Below, one piece after another: positions 9,098 through 18,502 of a stretch of DNA of 64,000 bases; the first letter of the stretch is position 1; every line of letters starts with the position of its first letter. The position numbers and the translations under genes are program-made. Source of the stretch: CBDBJK01 sp965206395 (GTDB taxonomy: Bacteria; Chloroflexota; Dehalococcoidia; Lucifugimonadales; CATOSD01); the NCBI GenBank assembly GCA_965206395.1, contig CBDBJK010000034.1:235960-299959 (forward strand), given 5' to 3'. The notes below the pieces were generated by a model that saw only the letters and a list, made by a program, of their open reading frames with translations, did no database searches and was not told where the DNA came from.

Positions 9098-9126
9098 TTG
9101 CAAGGCCGGGCGCGTGGGTGTAGACT
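9098..9126 (+). promoter_or_regulatory. Sigma-70-like promoter of the MFS gene, probably leaderless mRNA
   Basis: TTGCAA (9098-9103), 17-bp spacer, TAGACT (9121-9126). The ATG of the MFS gene follows only 6 nt after the -10 box and no Shine-Dalgarno sequence is present, so transcription would start at or next to the start codon. Confidence 0.5.
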
Positions 9127-9132
9127 GATCCT

Positions 9133-10485
9133 ATGAATGAAAACAACAATTCGGACTCTGATTCAGACGTTCGAAACCCCCCTGCACCCTTCCCCTCGAC
9201 TACAGAAACCGCCTCTCAGGACAGCCTTGAAGAACCCTCAGAATCAATAACTGAACAGCGAACTTCCTCTCCACCAGGTGGCTTGCGATACACATTTAGC
9301 TCCTTATCGAACCGCTACTTTTTGTACCTGTGGTTAGGCCAGCTTGTCATGATGGGCGGAATGCAGATGCAGATGCTCGCACGAGGCTTCCTGGTTTACG
9401 ACCTGACCGGCTCGGCTGCCCTGCTTGGTGTAGTGAACGCAGGCTCGGCTATTCCCATGTTGACCCTGGTGTTGTTCGGTGGCGTCATAGCGGACAAGGT
9501 TGATCGTAAGAAGATCATCCAGATAGGTCAAGTGGCCGCCGCTGGCCTATCCATCGTCATTGGCGTGTCGATCACCACTGGCACGATTACGTGGTATCAT
9601 CTTCTGGCCGCGTCAATTCTACAGGGCGGATTTTTCGCCATAATGGGGCCTGCAAGACAGGCCATAGTCCCTCAGCTTGTGAGCAAAGATCAGCTTACGA
9701 ACGCGATGGCCCTTAACGCCGCAGGCATGAGCATAACAACTCTCGTTGCGCCCGTCATCGGCGGCGTCGTTTACGCGTTTGTTGGGCCAGACGCAGTTTA
9801 CTTCATTATTTCTGCGTTGGGACTCATTGCAGTGTTTTTCACTAGCCTCATTCCCAGGATTGGCAACGAGTCCGCGAGGACAGGCGCACCCATGATGACT
9901 GACATCAAAGCCGGGTTCTCATACATCCTCATCAATCCCCTCGTACTCACACTCCTGGTCATGGGCCTGGTCACGACGCTTCTCGCTATGCCCTTCCGCT
10001 TCCTTATGCCCGTTTTTGTGGCGGACATATACAACCTGGAGGCGGACTCCATGGGCCTGATGATAGCAGTGATGGGAGCAGGTTCTCTGATTGGCGCGTT
10101 AGCCATCGCCTCCCTGGGCAAGAGGCACAGAGGAATGATATTGATTGCTTCCAGCTTCGCTTCTGGCATCGCGTTGATGATGGTCGCTTCAGTGCCTTTG
10201 TATGCCTATGCAGTGGGGTTCATGGTATTGCTGGGACTTGGAGACGCCGGGCGCAGGGCCTTGAATCAGGCCATGATAATGGAGGTGTCCGAAGACCAGT
10301 ATCGCGGGCGGGTGATGAGCATTTTTATGATGAATTTCGGATTGATGCCGCTGGCAGTCCTTCCTGTGGGCTTCGCCATCGACCTGTGGGGCGGTCAAGT
10401 AGCGATTGGAATTCTCGGCGTGCTGCTGACAGCCACGACGTTCATGATACTTGCCACGCAAAAGCGTTTGCGGAATTTTCAGTAG
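9133..10485 (+). CDS. MFS transporter (EntS-like MFS_3 family)
   Basis: 450 residues. The first 50 residues are a Ser/Pro/Glu-rich cytoplasmic tail, followed by about 12 membrane segments. The loop GGVIADKVDRKK between helices 2 and 3 is the MFS A-like motif. GPARQAIVPQLV and NAMALNAAG are typical of the MFS_3 group related to the enterobactin exporter EntS and to macrolide/drug exporters. It probably exports a small molecule across the inner membrane. Substrate unknown. Confidence 0.85.
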   Translation: MNENNNSDSDSDVRNPPAPFPSTTETASQDSLEEPSESITEQRTSSPPGGLRYTFSSLSNRYFLYLWLGQLVMMGGMQMQMLARGFLVYDLTGSAALLGVVNAGSAIPMLTLVLFGGVIADKVDRKKIIQIGQVAAAGLSIVIGVSITTGTITWYHLLAASILQGGFFAIMGPARQAIVPQLVSKDQLTNAMALNAAGMSITTLVAPVIGGVVYAFVGPDAVYFIISALGLIAVFFTSLIPRIGNESARTGAPMMTDIKAGFSYILINPLVLTLLVMGLVTTLLAMPFRFLMPVFVADIYNLEADSMGLMIAVMGAGSLIGALAIASLGKRHRGMILIASSFASGIALMMVASVPLYAYAVGFMVLLGLGDAGRRALNQAMIMEVSEDQYRGRVMSIFMMNFGLMPLAVLPVGFAIDLWGGQVAIGILGVLLTATTFMILATQKRLRNFQ

Positions 10486-10503
10486 AGGCGCGAACGCCTC
10501 TAC
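10482..10503. terminator. Hairpin at the MFS gene 3' end
   Basis: GTAGAGGCG and CGCCTCTAC form a perfect 9-bp stem with a CGAA tetraloop, overlapping the MFS stop codon. No T-run follows. It separates the MFS gene from the convergent duplicated-domain gene and may serve both directions. Confidence 0.5.
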
Positions 10504-10532
10504 GCCCCTACTGAAATGCCATAATGACGAGC

Positions 10533-11324
10533 CTACTTTGCGTTGACCTTTCTCAAATCTTGCGCAATGGACTCTACCTCGACAACCTTTTCAGCGAGAA
10601 CTGAAGGCTTGAGACCAGCAGCGTGATCGTGATAGCCCGCTCGCGCCAGCATCGTTGCCAGCTTGCCGCCCTTGAAAAGGTCCAGCGCCCAGCGTAACGG
10701 ATCGGGCACAGTGGTTGTGTCCAGATATAGACGCTGATTTTTGGCGCGAGGCCCGTAGTGGTAGTGGGGAGCTTTCTCGAAGCAGTCGAAGGTCAAAAGC
10801 TCGTGCTCCTCGCTGCCCACGTCGCCCAGAACATGGATGGCGATGCCTCTATCGTTCGCAAGCTCGCGAAATTCGATGCCGAACCTCACGGGGCCAGCCT
10901 CGACTATAGCACTGCCGCGATTGTGCACTACGGTGCTGCGGCCCTCGCGCGCCATATTTCGCGCTGTCGTTTCCAATTCATCGAGAGTGGCTTCTAGGGC
11001 CTTCATATCGGCTTTGTCGGCCAGCTCCTCGTAGCCAGCGCGCCTGAACATTTCGGGCAAACGCTGCCTCAACTGCTCTAGCGTCCACCCTAGTGAGTCG
11101 CCCTCAGTCGTCTTATCTAGCACTAGACGCTCATTGCGCTTCATTGGGCCGTAGTGATAGTGGGGCACGTGGTCAAAGCAGTCGAAACGCAGTATTTCGA
11201 CCTCCTCGCCGTCAACGTCGCCTAGCGCGTGGATGCATAGCCCCTGGTCGGACAGCAGGTCGCGGTAATCCATTCCGAATTTGATCGGGCCGCTTCCGAT
11301 GATAACGTCGCCTCGTTCTGCCAT
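10533..11324 (-). CDS. Unknown protein with two copies of a HYHYGP-containing domain
   Basis: 263 residues; start at MAERGD, preceded by AGGAGG (11331-11336). The protein consists of two similar halves of about 65 conserved residues each. Each half has GPxxFGxxxR, ALGDVxxEExExLxFDCF or the equivalent, PHYHYGP, and a closing LDxTT. The halves are joined by a helical linker. The His/Asp/Cys-rich motif could bind a metal, but I do not recognise the family and assign no function. An IS starts only 29 bp upstream of the start codon, so the native promoter has been displaced. Confidence 0.75.
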   Translation of the reverse strand: MAERGDVIIGSGPIKFGMDYRDLLSDQGLCIHALGDVDGEEVEILRFDCFDHVPHYHYGPMKRNERLVLDKTTEGDSLGWTLEQLRQRLPEMFRRAGYEELADKADMKALEATLDELETTARNMAREGRSTVVHNRGSAIVEAGPVRFGIEFRELANDRGIAIHVLGDVGSEEHELLTFDCFEKAPHYHYGPRAKNQRLYLDTTTVPDPLRWALDLFKGGKLATMLARAGYHDHAAGLKPSVLAEKVVEVESIAQDLRKVNAK

Positions 11325-11352
11325 TTCGATACCTCCTACTGACATCTGCTTA

Positions 11353-12232
11353 GAGCGTCTAACAAAACCTAATAAAAGGGGTTAGAATCTGGACATTCTC
11401 TGGAGGAGGATGACCTAATGTCTAAGCCCCTTGTAAGCGATGAATTCTGGGAACTGGTGCAACCTTTACTGCCGCCACAACCACCGAAGCCGAAAGGAGG
11501 AAGGCCCAGGATACCTGACAGACAGGTCCTAAGTGGGATACTGTTCGTGCTAAAGACAGGCATTGGCTGGGAAGACTTACCCAAGGAGATGGACTGTGGC
11601 AGTGGGATGACCTGCTGGAGGCGCCTCAGAGATTGGCACCAGTCGGGAGTCTGGGAGCGCATCCACTTGGTATGCCTTGAGCGCCTGCAAGCAGCTGAGC
11701 GCATAGACTGGACTCGCGCAGTGCTGGACAGTGCTTCAGTGCGAGCAGTTTTTGGGGGCAGAAAACAGGCCCCAACCCCACGGACAGGGCGAAGGCGGGT
11801 AGCAAGCATCATATCATAACCGATGCCCAGGGCATTCCACTGGCGGTCAGGTTGACTGGCGCGAACGCTCACGATGTCACCCAAGCCCTTGAGTTGGTGG
11901 ATGCCATACCTGCTGTCAAGGGCAAGCGAGGCAGGCCTCGCAAGCGTCCTCTTCAGGCGCAGGGAGACAGAGGGTATGACTCTGAGCCTGTTCGCAAGGA
12001 GTTGAAGAAGCGACATATCTGGCCGCTGCTGGCCAAGCGAGGTGAGCCGCATGGCAGCGGGTTGGGTGTGCATAGATGGGTGGTTGAGAGAAGCCTGAGT
12101 TGGCTTCATCAGTTCCGACGCTTACGGGTTCGATATGAGCGCAGGGCAGACATACATGAGGCTTTCTTGGCCATAGGTTGTGCCATCATCTGCTCTCGCT
12201 TTCTGTTCCAATAATGGTTTTGTTAGACGCTC
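11353..12232 (+). mobile_element. IS5-family (IS427-type) element, copy A, 880 bp
   Basis: The 17-bp terminal inverted repeats are perfect: GAGCGTCTAACAAAACC at 11353-11369 and its complement at 12216-12232. Flanking direct repeats read TTA, or CTTAG if the outer base is not counted in the repeat. It encodes one transposase in two frames. Both ends are intact, so the element looks recent. Confidence 0.92.
11418..12214 (+). CDS. IS5-family transposase, two frames joined by -1 frameshift
   Basis: Frame 1 (11418-11819) has the N-terminal domain (FWELVQPLLPPQPPKPKGGRP, GIGWEDLPKEM) and the first catalytic Asp in VLDSASVRA. Frame 2 (continuing to 12214) carries GPNPTDRAKAGSKHHI, the second Asp in GDRGYDSE, and the C-terminal Glu region in HRWVVERSLSWLHQFRRL. 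The change of frame falls on or just after the T5G5 run at 11749-11758. A -1 shift joins the two frames and gives a full DDE transposase of about 265 residues, as known for IS427-group elements. Confidence 0.88.
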
Positions 12233-12236
12233 TTAG

Positions 12237-13053
12237 GTTGTGTTGACATTTCATCTGAGCCATATGAGAGCACCGACGAAGTTCAAGAATCCCAGGAAAC
12301 GCGATGACAGCTTGTCAAAGCGAGAGAAGATATGCCGGTAGTGCTTGATCTTGTTGATGAAACACTCCACAAGGTGGCGCTCTCGGTAAAGGTACTCATC
12401 ATACTCTCGTGGCGTCTTTCGATTTGACCGAGGTGGAATCACAGGTAACGCGCCCCTGCCCAGGATGCATTGGAGAAAATCCATCGAATCGTATCCCTTA
12501 TCAGCAATCACATGCTCGGTTTCGAAATCAGCAATCAATGCCTGTGCCTGGGTGATGTCGTGACGTTGACCTGCTGTGAGCTCAAAGCGCAACGGGTTGC
12601 CCAATCCATCCACGCTCACGTGGATCTTGGTACTGAACCCGCCTCGGCTCCGGCCAAGAGCTTGGGCCGATTGGCCACCGTTTTTTTGGAGGCTCCAGCA
12701 GCACAGGGATGAGCGCGAACCACAGTGCTATCACAGTGCTATCAATGATGACATGCTCCATATCGGGGTCTTGCACAAAATGCTGATGCATTCGTTCCCA
12801 TACACCCTTTTCACACCAGCGTGCGAAGCGCTTATATACGCTGTTCCAGTGACCGTAGTGCTCAGGCAGCAGTCTCCAAGGAGCACCACTTCGTGCCATC
12901 CACAGGATGGCCTCGACGTAGCGCCTGCAATCGTCCTCCTCTCCAACGTAGAGGTCTGGGCATGAGCGCAGAAATTCAAGGATTTTCGACCATTGTTCAT
13001 TGCGTAATTCAGTCGTTGACATGTATCCATTATGCACCAAATGTCAACACAAC
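12237..13053 (-). mobile_element. IS5-family element, copy B1, 817 bp
   Basis: Ends are inverted repeats GTTGTGTTGACATTT (left) and its complement (right). Flanks are TTAG on the left and CTAG on the right. The left flank coincides with the duplicated target of IS copy A, so the two insertions abut. A second copy lies at 61474-62290 with only a few base differences. Confidence 0.92.
12251..13022 (-). pseudogene. IS5-family transposase of copy B1, disrupted frame
   Basis: The N-terminal part starts at MSTTELRNEQW and includes the DDE domain entry MEHVIIDSTV. The C-terminal part includes GGQSAQALGRSRGGFSTKIHV, DKGYDS and the Glu region HLVECFINKIKHYRHI. The two lie in different frames. An A7 run (T7 on the plus strand, 12681-12687) looks like an ancestral -1 slippage site. 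An 11-bp tandem duplication (12721-12742) just before it throws ORF1 out of register with that slippage, so a normal fusion product no longer forms. Copy B2 shares the same defect. Confidence 0.75.
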
Positions 13054-13152
13054 CTAGTAACTTGGCGCGATTATAACCAGAATATGAGAACTCGTAAACC
13101 TCCATGGGAACGGTTGTCATCGAAACTGGACAACCTGGGCCGATGCCACGGT

Positions 13153-13893
13153 CTAACGATTCCTCAGGATTCCTACGAGGAGATACATCTCGTGTCCATC
13201 GTCGGCAACGGGGTAAGGCCACTTTTCGACTTCAAACCCAGCTTCTGTCATCAGCTTCAGCCACGTATTCAGTGGAAACAGCCCGGTGACGTGACGGTCT
13301 TGCTCGATTCTCAGGTCGCCATGCTCGTTCATAATGTAAAAGAATATCGACTCAATAGTCGTATCGTTGGGATCAGGGTCATACGTGTACTCGACAAACG
13401 TAAGCTCCAGATCGTCATTTCGTCCGATTTGATGGGATACGCTTGTGCCACCGAAGGTTTCTCTGTACCAGTCAGGTGTGGTTATGAAAACGCCACCCGG
13501 ATCCAGGTGAGCGCGGGCTGTAGAGAATGTGGCTCTGAGGTCGTCTTCGGTAAGCATGTAGGAAATGGCGTCGTGGACGAACACGGCCTTGAACTTGCGC
13601 TCCAGCCGTACCGTGCGCATATCTCCAACATGATGTTCGACACCCGGATTCAACTGTATAGAGTTGGCGAGCATTCGCTCTGAGATGTCAACGGCTGTTG
13701 CCTCAAAATCGGCGGTAAGGTGTGACAGATTGTGTCCGCCACCTACGCCAAGCTCAAGGATTTCGTGCCGACCTGGGCCGAGCTTTTCCCGGAGAGCGTC
13801 GCGCCAGTGTCGCGCCTCGATGGCATAATCTTCAGGTGGGCTGATTAACGGCCACAGATGCGCGAACTCATCGTACAACCTGTTATGTTTCAT
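13153..13893 (-). CDS. Class I SAM-dependent methyltransferase
   Basis: 246 residues. Motif I is ILELGVGGGHNLSHL near residue 45, followed by the acidic loop TAVDISERML and HVGDMRTVRL. After that the fold continues to a C-terminal beta-strand region (YLLVGILRN). It transfers a methyl group from S-adenosylmethionine; the acceptor is unknown. The gene is monocistronic and sits next to an IS. Confidence 0.82.
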   Translation of the reverse strand: MKHNRLYDEFAHLWPLISPPEDYAIEARHWRDALREKLGPGRHEILELGVGGGHNLSHLTADFEATAVDISERMLANSIQLNPGVEHHVGDMRTVRLERKFKAVFVHDAISYMLTEDDLRATFSTARAHLDPGGVFITTPDWYRETFGGTSVSHQIGRNDDLELTFVEYTYDPDPNDTTIESIFFYIMNEHGDLRIEQDRHVTGLFPLNTWLKLMTEAGFEVEKWPYPVADDGHEMYLLVGILRNR

Positions 13894-14461
13894 GCGATTC
13901 TGCCTTATGAGTTGTCTGTGTTACAGCCATCTGGAACAACATAAACTGAGCAACACTTGGCGAGGAGGGCACGTCAGAGACGAACCGAAGTCTATCAGGC
14001 TGTCTGCTGGCCGTCAAATAGTGTTTATCGGAGGCTGCTCCTGATGTCGAATTTCGCAAAGAGCGAGTATTTTGCTCTGTAGCCCATGATGTAGGCATAT
14101 TGTTTGTCATTACCGCACAACAGGCCAACAACATTCTGTGGCGACTTCTACCCGACTTCAGTCAAAGTATTATGAAGTTCGTAAAAGGGTGGCATTTCCA
14201 GTCATTTTGTATTAGAATAGGAATTAGGAGAAAAAACCTCCTCAGGTGTTCTCTTCCTCTCGGCCATCGGCGCGAGGTATTGTTATCTCGCGCTGGTGGC
14301 TTTATCATTTCCGACTATCTTCAGCGACCGCACGAATCTTTGATTACTCTCGATTTTGAAGACTTTTCACGTATACTGTATCCGTTCGATCAACTTTTGT
14401 TCTGATGGTGGTTGGTTTTGGGCCTAGACTAATGTTTGGCTTTCATTATTAAGGAGATTCT
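13894..14461. other. 568-bp gap without a recognisable gene
   Basis: AT-richer than its surroundings, with no reading frame resembling a protein. It holds an inverted repeat GCGCGAG / CTCGCGC (14270-14276 and 14287-14293, loop 10 nt). A TATACT (around 14381) and a TAGACT (around 14424) could be -10 boxes for fhs, but neither has a good -35 box at the right distance. Confidence 0.5.
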
Positions 14462-16084
14462 ATGCTTCCTATAAGCAAGATTGCCGAATTTATGGGATTG
14501 GATATCGGGGAGATTGTTCCCTACGGGCACAACAAGGCCAAGATTCCGCTTGAGATGGCACGCCAGAATAGTGAACGAGGCAAGCTGATCGTCGTTACCG
14601 GCATAACGCCCACGCGGGCGGGCGAAGGCAAGACGACTACAGTCGTCGGTCTTACACAAGGCCTGGGAAAGCTAGGCAAACGCGTGGTTGCTACGCTCCG
14701 TGAGCCATCGTTAGGCCCGATTTTTGGCATTAAGGGCGGCGGCACAGGCGGTGGCAAATCCCGGGTGATGCCGGAAGACGAGATCAACATTCATTTCACC
14801 GGAGACGCTCATGCCGTCGGCTCCGCCCACAATCTACTGTCTGTCTTGACCGACAACGCCGTTCAGCGGGGCAAGATCAACGGACTCGATCCCACCGGCA
14901 TTACCTGGCGTCGTGTCACCGACGTTGAGGATCGCGCGTTGCGCACTATTGTGACTGGAATTGGAGGCTCAGCCAACGCGCCGGTACGTGAAACCGGATT
15001 CGACATCGTCACCGCTTCAGAGATCATGGCGCTTCTGGCACTGTCGTCCGACCTTGAAGACCTCAGAGCCAGATTGAGTAGGACAGTCGTGGGCTTTACC
15101 GGCGAAGGCCAGCCCGTAACCGCCGAAGACATTGGCGCGGTCGGTTCGATGATGTCCTTGCTTCGCTACGCCATTCAGCCCAACCTGGTGCAGACCACCG
15201 AAGGCCAACCAGTAATCGTTCACACAGGGCCATTCGGCAATATTGCGCACGGATGCAGCTCCGTAGTGGGCGACCGTTTGAGCCTTGGCTACGCGGACTA
15301 CGTTCTGACCGAAGCTGGTTTCGGCGCAGACCTGGGGTTCGAGAAGTTCCTGCACATCAAGGCACGCTTCAACGACCTTGAACCCAGCGCGGCTGTGCTG
15401 GTTGCCACGGTGAGGGCTTTGAAATCGCATGGAGGAGTGCGGGATCGCGATTTGGACATTCCCAACGAAGATGCCCTTCGCAAGGGGATGCCCAATTTAG
15501 AGCATCTGATAGGCGTCGTGCGCTCCTTTGGCCTGCCGGTAGTGATCGCGATAAACCACTTCCCTTCGGATACCAGAGAAGAAATCGCCATCGTGAAGGA
15601 GCTTTCCGAGGCTGCGGGGGCATTCGCCGCAGTCGAGATTCGCGGCTTCGCCGAGGGCGGCGCGGGGGCTGTCGATCTCGCCGAAGCGTTGATAGACGCA
15701 ACTAAAGGCGACGACCCCACGATTTCGTATCTTTATGAGACAGAGACATCGATAGAGGACAAGGTTCTTGCTGTTGCGCAGAAAGTCTACAATGCGGATG
15801 GCGTGCAGTGGAGTCCTGCGGCGCGACGAAAGCTGAGGACTTTCCAACAGCTTGGCTGGGGCACGCTGCCCATTTGCATGGCGAAGACTCACCTTTCGCT
15901 TTCTCACAATCCACGACTGCGTGGCCTTCCTTCGGGGTACACGTTCCAGGTGTCCGATGTCAAGGCATCTGTTGGGGCAGGATTCATTTACCCCATTGCC
16001 GGGGATATGGTCACCTTACCAGGATTGCCAGGCTCGCCTCGCGCCCTGGACGTGGACGACAAGGGCAATATCCTGGGGCTGTAG
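14462..16084 (+). CDS. fhs: Formate-tetrahydrofolate ligase
   Basis: 540 residues, close to the family length of about 555. The ATP-binding P-loop is TPTRAGEGKTTT near residue 50. REPSLGPIFGIKGGGTGGGKSRV and the LTEAGFGADLGFEKF segment are FTHFS signatures. It condenses formate with tetrahydrofolate at the cost of ATP, giving 10-formyl-THF for one-carbon metabolism. The ATG is preceded by AAGGAG. mobA follows after 18 nt, so the two may be co-transcribed. Confidence 0.96.
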   Translation: MLPISKIAEFMGLDIGEIVPYGHNKAKIPLEMARQNSERGKLIVVTGITPTRAGEGKTTTVVGLTQGLGKLGKRVVATLREPSLGPIFGIKGGGTGGGKSRVMPEDEINIHFTGDAHAVGSAHNLLSVLTDNAVQRGKINGLDPTGITWRRVTDVEDRALRTIVTGIGGSANAPVRETGFDIVTASEIMALLALSSDLEDLRARLSRTVVGFTGEGQPVTAEDIGAVGSMMSLLRYAIQPNLVQTTEGQPVIVHTGPFGNIAHGCSSVVGDRLSLGYADYVLTEAGFGADLGFEKFLHIKARFNDLEPSAAVLVATVRALKSHGGVRDRDLDIPNEDALRKGMPNLEHLIGVVRSFGLPVVIAINHFPSDTREEIAIVKELSEAAGAFAAVEIRGFAEGGAGAVDLAEALIDATKGDDPTISYLYETETSIEDKVLAVAQKVYNADGVQWSPAARRKLRTFQQLGWGTLPICMAKTHLSLSHNPRLRGLPSGYTFQVSDVKASVGAGFIYPIAGDMVTLPGLPGSPRALDVDDKGNILGL

Positions 16085-16102
16085 CAGAGTTATTCCGTAG
16101 AC

Positions 16103-16720
16103 ATGGCCCTGAATAAGAACATATCGGGCATAGTCCTCGCAGGGGGCATGAGCAGACGGCTTGGCCGCGACAAGTCCGTTGAGTTGGTCGGCGGCGATCC
16201 CTTGATTGCGCGAGTTATAGGCCGATTGTCCAAAGTGTCTGAGGAAATCGTTGTCGTCGTCAACGATTTGGAGCGGGCGTCGGCGTTGCCTCTCTATGAG
16301 TCTGCAAAGGTTGAGATAGACATTTATCCTGGCAAAGGCTCACTGGGAGGAATCTTCACCGGTTTGTCTGCCATGAGCGAAGATTGGGGCATAGTAGTCG
16401 CATGCGATATGCCATTCCTGAACGTGGAGCTTCTCAAGCATATGCTGTCCCTGAGAGACGGCTTTGATGCTGTCGTGCCAATCCTCGCTCGCTACCCCGA
16501 ACCAACTCATGCTTTATATTCTAGGGTTTGCTTGCCTCATATCGAGCGCAGATTGAAGGCTGATGACCTCAAGATAGCCAACCTCCTTGGCGATGTGCGT
16601 GTCAGGTTCGTATCGGAGGATGAAATAGACCTGCTAGACCCTGAGCACCTGAGCTTCTTCAACGTCAACACTCAACAAGACCTTGAACACGCGCAAACTC
16701 TTGCTGCAATGGGCCGATAG
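16103..16720 (+). CDS. mobA: Molybdenum cofactor guanylyltransferase
   Basis: 205 residues. The nucleotidyltransferase signature LAGGMSRRLGRDKS is at residues 11-24. GSLGGIFTGLSA and VACDMPFLN (metal-binding Asp) follow, as in MobA. It attaches GMP to molybdopterin to make the MGD cofactor of DMSO-reductase-type enzymes. No other moa/mob gene is in the window. Confidence 0.9.
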   Translation: MALNKNISGIVLAGGMSRRLGRDKSVELVGGDPLIARVIGRLSKVSEEIVVVVNDLERASALPLYESAKVEIDIYPGKGSLGGIFTGLSAMSEDWGIVVACDMPFLNVELLKHMLSLRDGFDAVVPILARYPEPTHALYSRVCLPHIERRLKADDLKIANLLGDVRVRFVSEDEIDLLDPEHLSFFNVNTQQDLEHAQTLAAMGR

Positions 16721-16860
16721 CGGCGAGCCGCACTAAATTGCTCAGGCGATGGCGCGATAAGACCTGAGCACCCGCGCCTTTGAATGCAAAGACGAATTGC
16801 CGTAGCCTCGTTACTTGTTTATCATGTATGAGTGTAAATGAACGATTCGGAGTAGAGTTT

Positions 16861-17493
16861 ATGGCTACGCCACTTAGCCAGTTTCCCAAGCCAGATGCGG
16901 ATCAGTTCAAAGGAAAGCGGAAGCTATTCCTCATCCCTATATACGCGTTATACCCGGGCGTTCCAGCCGAGGGACAGCAGCTTCTTGACCGTTATTGGTC
17001 TGAAGTGAGAGACCATATTCATAACCTGGAAAGGTCGCTGAGCGCGGTTGTGCACGTCTATCACGAAACGCTGTTTTCGGACGGCGACGAAGGGATGCAG
17101 CTAATCGAGAGCCTGAATCCCAAGGGCTACTCATTCATCCAGGCGATGTGTAGTTCAACGGCTACGCTTGAGATTACCGAAGACAAGGCGTTGGTCGAAG
17201 AGCACATGGATTGGCAGCGCTGCATATCGACCGGCTTGGTTAGCGAAAAAGTGCTGAACATAGCGTTGGAAGGATACCAGGAGACGACACAGAAGCGTTA
17301 CGAGCAGATCGGCGCGCGCATAGAGGAAACCTTGAAGGAGAACGAAGCCGGGGCGCTCTTTATCCGCGAAGACCATCGCGTGCAGTTTCCCACCGATGTG
17401 CAGGTGTTTTACGTCGCGCCTCCAGCCCTCGACATCCTGAAGCGCTGGATGAACGACCAGATGCGAGCGTCAGCCCAACCTCCACAGCAATAA
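16861..17493 (+). CDS. Hypothetical protein, 210 residues
   Basis: The start MATPLSQFPKP was chosen because GGAGTAGAG lies just upstream; a longer in-frame version begins further upstream. It is soluble and mixed alpha/beta, with RKLFLIPIYALYPGVP near the N-terminus and a helix-rich middle. A charged segment NEAGALFIREDHRVQFP and a terminal helix follow. I do not recognise the family. It could be co-transcribed with the Uma2 gene 16 nt downstream. Confidence 0.65.
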   Translation: MATPLSQFPKPDADQFKGKRKLFLIPIYALYPGVPAEGQQLLDRYWSEVRDHIHNLERSLSAVVHVYHETLFSDGDEGMQLIESLNPKGYSFIQAMCSSTATLEITEDKALVEEHMDWQRCISTGLVSEKVLNIALEGYQETTQKRYEQIGARIEETLKENEAGALFIREDHRVQFPTDVQVFYVAPPALDILKRWMNDQMRASAQPPQQ

Positions 17494-17509
17494 ACTAGGG
17501 AGTAGCGCA

Positions 17510-18061
17510 ATGACCCTTGAAACGAAACGGCTCACATACGAAGACTACTTGAAAGGCCCCGAGATAAAGCAGCGCTACGATATTATCGAAGGGGAGATGA
17601 TAATGGCCCCAAGTCCGGACCTCCAACACCAGCGAATACTTCGTAGATTATTCCTGCAAGTACACCAATTCGTCTCGGAACAAGAATCGGGCGAGACTTT
17701 ATTCGCTCCGCTGGACGTTGTTGTACAGCGCGAACCACTACGCATTCGCCAGCCTGACTTATTGTTCGTCAGCAACGAGCGAGCGAATATCCTGGGGCAG
17801 ATCGTCGAAGGTGCGCCCGACTTGGTCGTGGAGGTTCTTTCGCCCGGCAATACTCGTGGCGAAATGGAGAGCAAACTTGCGGACTACGCGCGACTTGGCG
17901 TCATAGAGTGCTGGCTTGTGTCACCGGAAGCCAGGACAGTCGAAGTGTTGAACCTCAACGAGGGGAATTGGCAGCGAGCCTCACTTAACGGCGTAGGGGA
18001 TCAAATCTCGTCAGTCGTGCTCCAAGGTCTGGAGCTTGAGGTGTCGCAGCTTTTCGTATAA
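17510..18061 (+). CDS. Uma2-family (DUF820) PD-(D/E)XK nuclease-like protein
   Basis: 183 residues, typical of the family. It has YDIIEGEMIMAPSP, PDLLFVS, and the catalytic-type core PDLVVEVLSPGNT followed by KLADYARLGVIECWLV. This is a PD-(D/E)XK fold widespread in Chloroflexi and cyanobacteria. The cellular role is not established. Confidence 0.85.
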   Translation: MTLETKRLTYEDYLKGPEIKQRYDIIEGEMIMAPSPDLQHQRILRRLFLQVHQFVSEQESGETLFAPLDVVVQREPLRIRQPDLLFVSNERANILGQIVEGAPDLVVEVLSPGNTRGEMESKLADYARLGVIECWLVSPEARTVEVLNLNEGNWQRASLNGVGDQISSVVLQGLELEVSQLFV

Positions 18062-18502
18062 ACAGGCCCTCGACTAATCCAGGGTCGCCAGAGATTACTC
18101 GCCTTGTTGTCTGAGGTTTTCGATCACCTGCTGCATTACGGACGAATCGAACCCAAGCTCCACCGACCTGTTTATGTCTTGCTCAGCTTCTTCTAGCTTG
18201 CCCAACAAAGTGTAGACCATTGCGCGGCTTATATAGGCCTGAGAATCATCGGGGTCGAACTCGATAGCGGTGTCCAGGTCTTGGACCGCTAGTTCTAACT
18301 CACCCTGATTTAGGTATGCCATCGCACGGCTGGAATAATGTGCGATGTTCTGAGGGTCTATGCGAATGGCTTCGCTGTATCCCTCGATGGCAAGGTCGAA
18401 CTTGCCCGTCACAAGATATACTCCCGCGCGGTTCGCGAGCGCCATTGCATGGTCTGGGGCAATGCGAAGGGCTTCGTCAAAATCCAGAAGCGCGAGGTCT
18501 AG

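Noticed and set aside
11418..12214. IS copy A transposase considered a pseudogene
   Set aside because: The break lies at a T5G5 run, and a -1 shift gives the complete protein, as is known for IS427-type elements.
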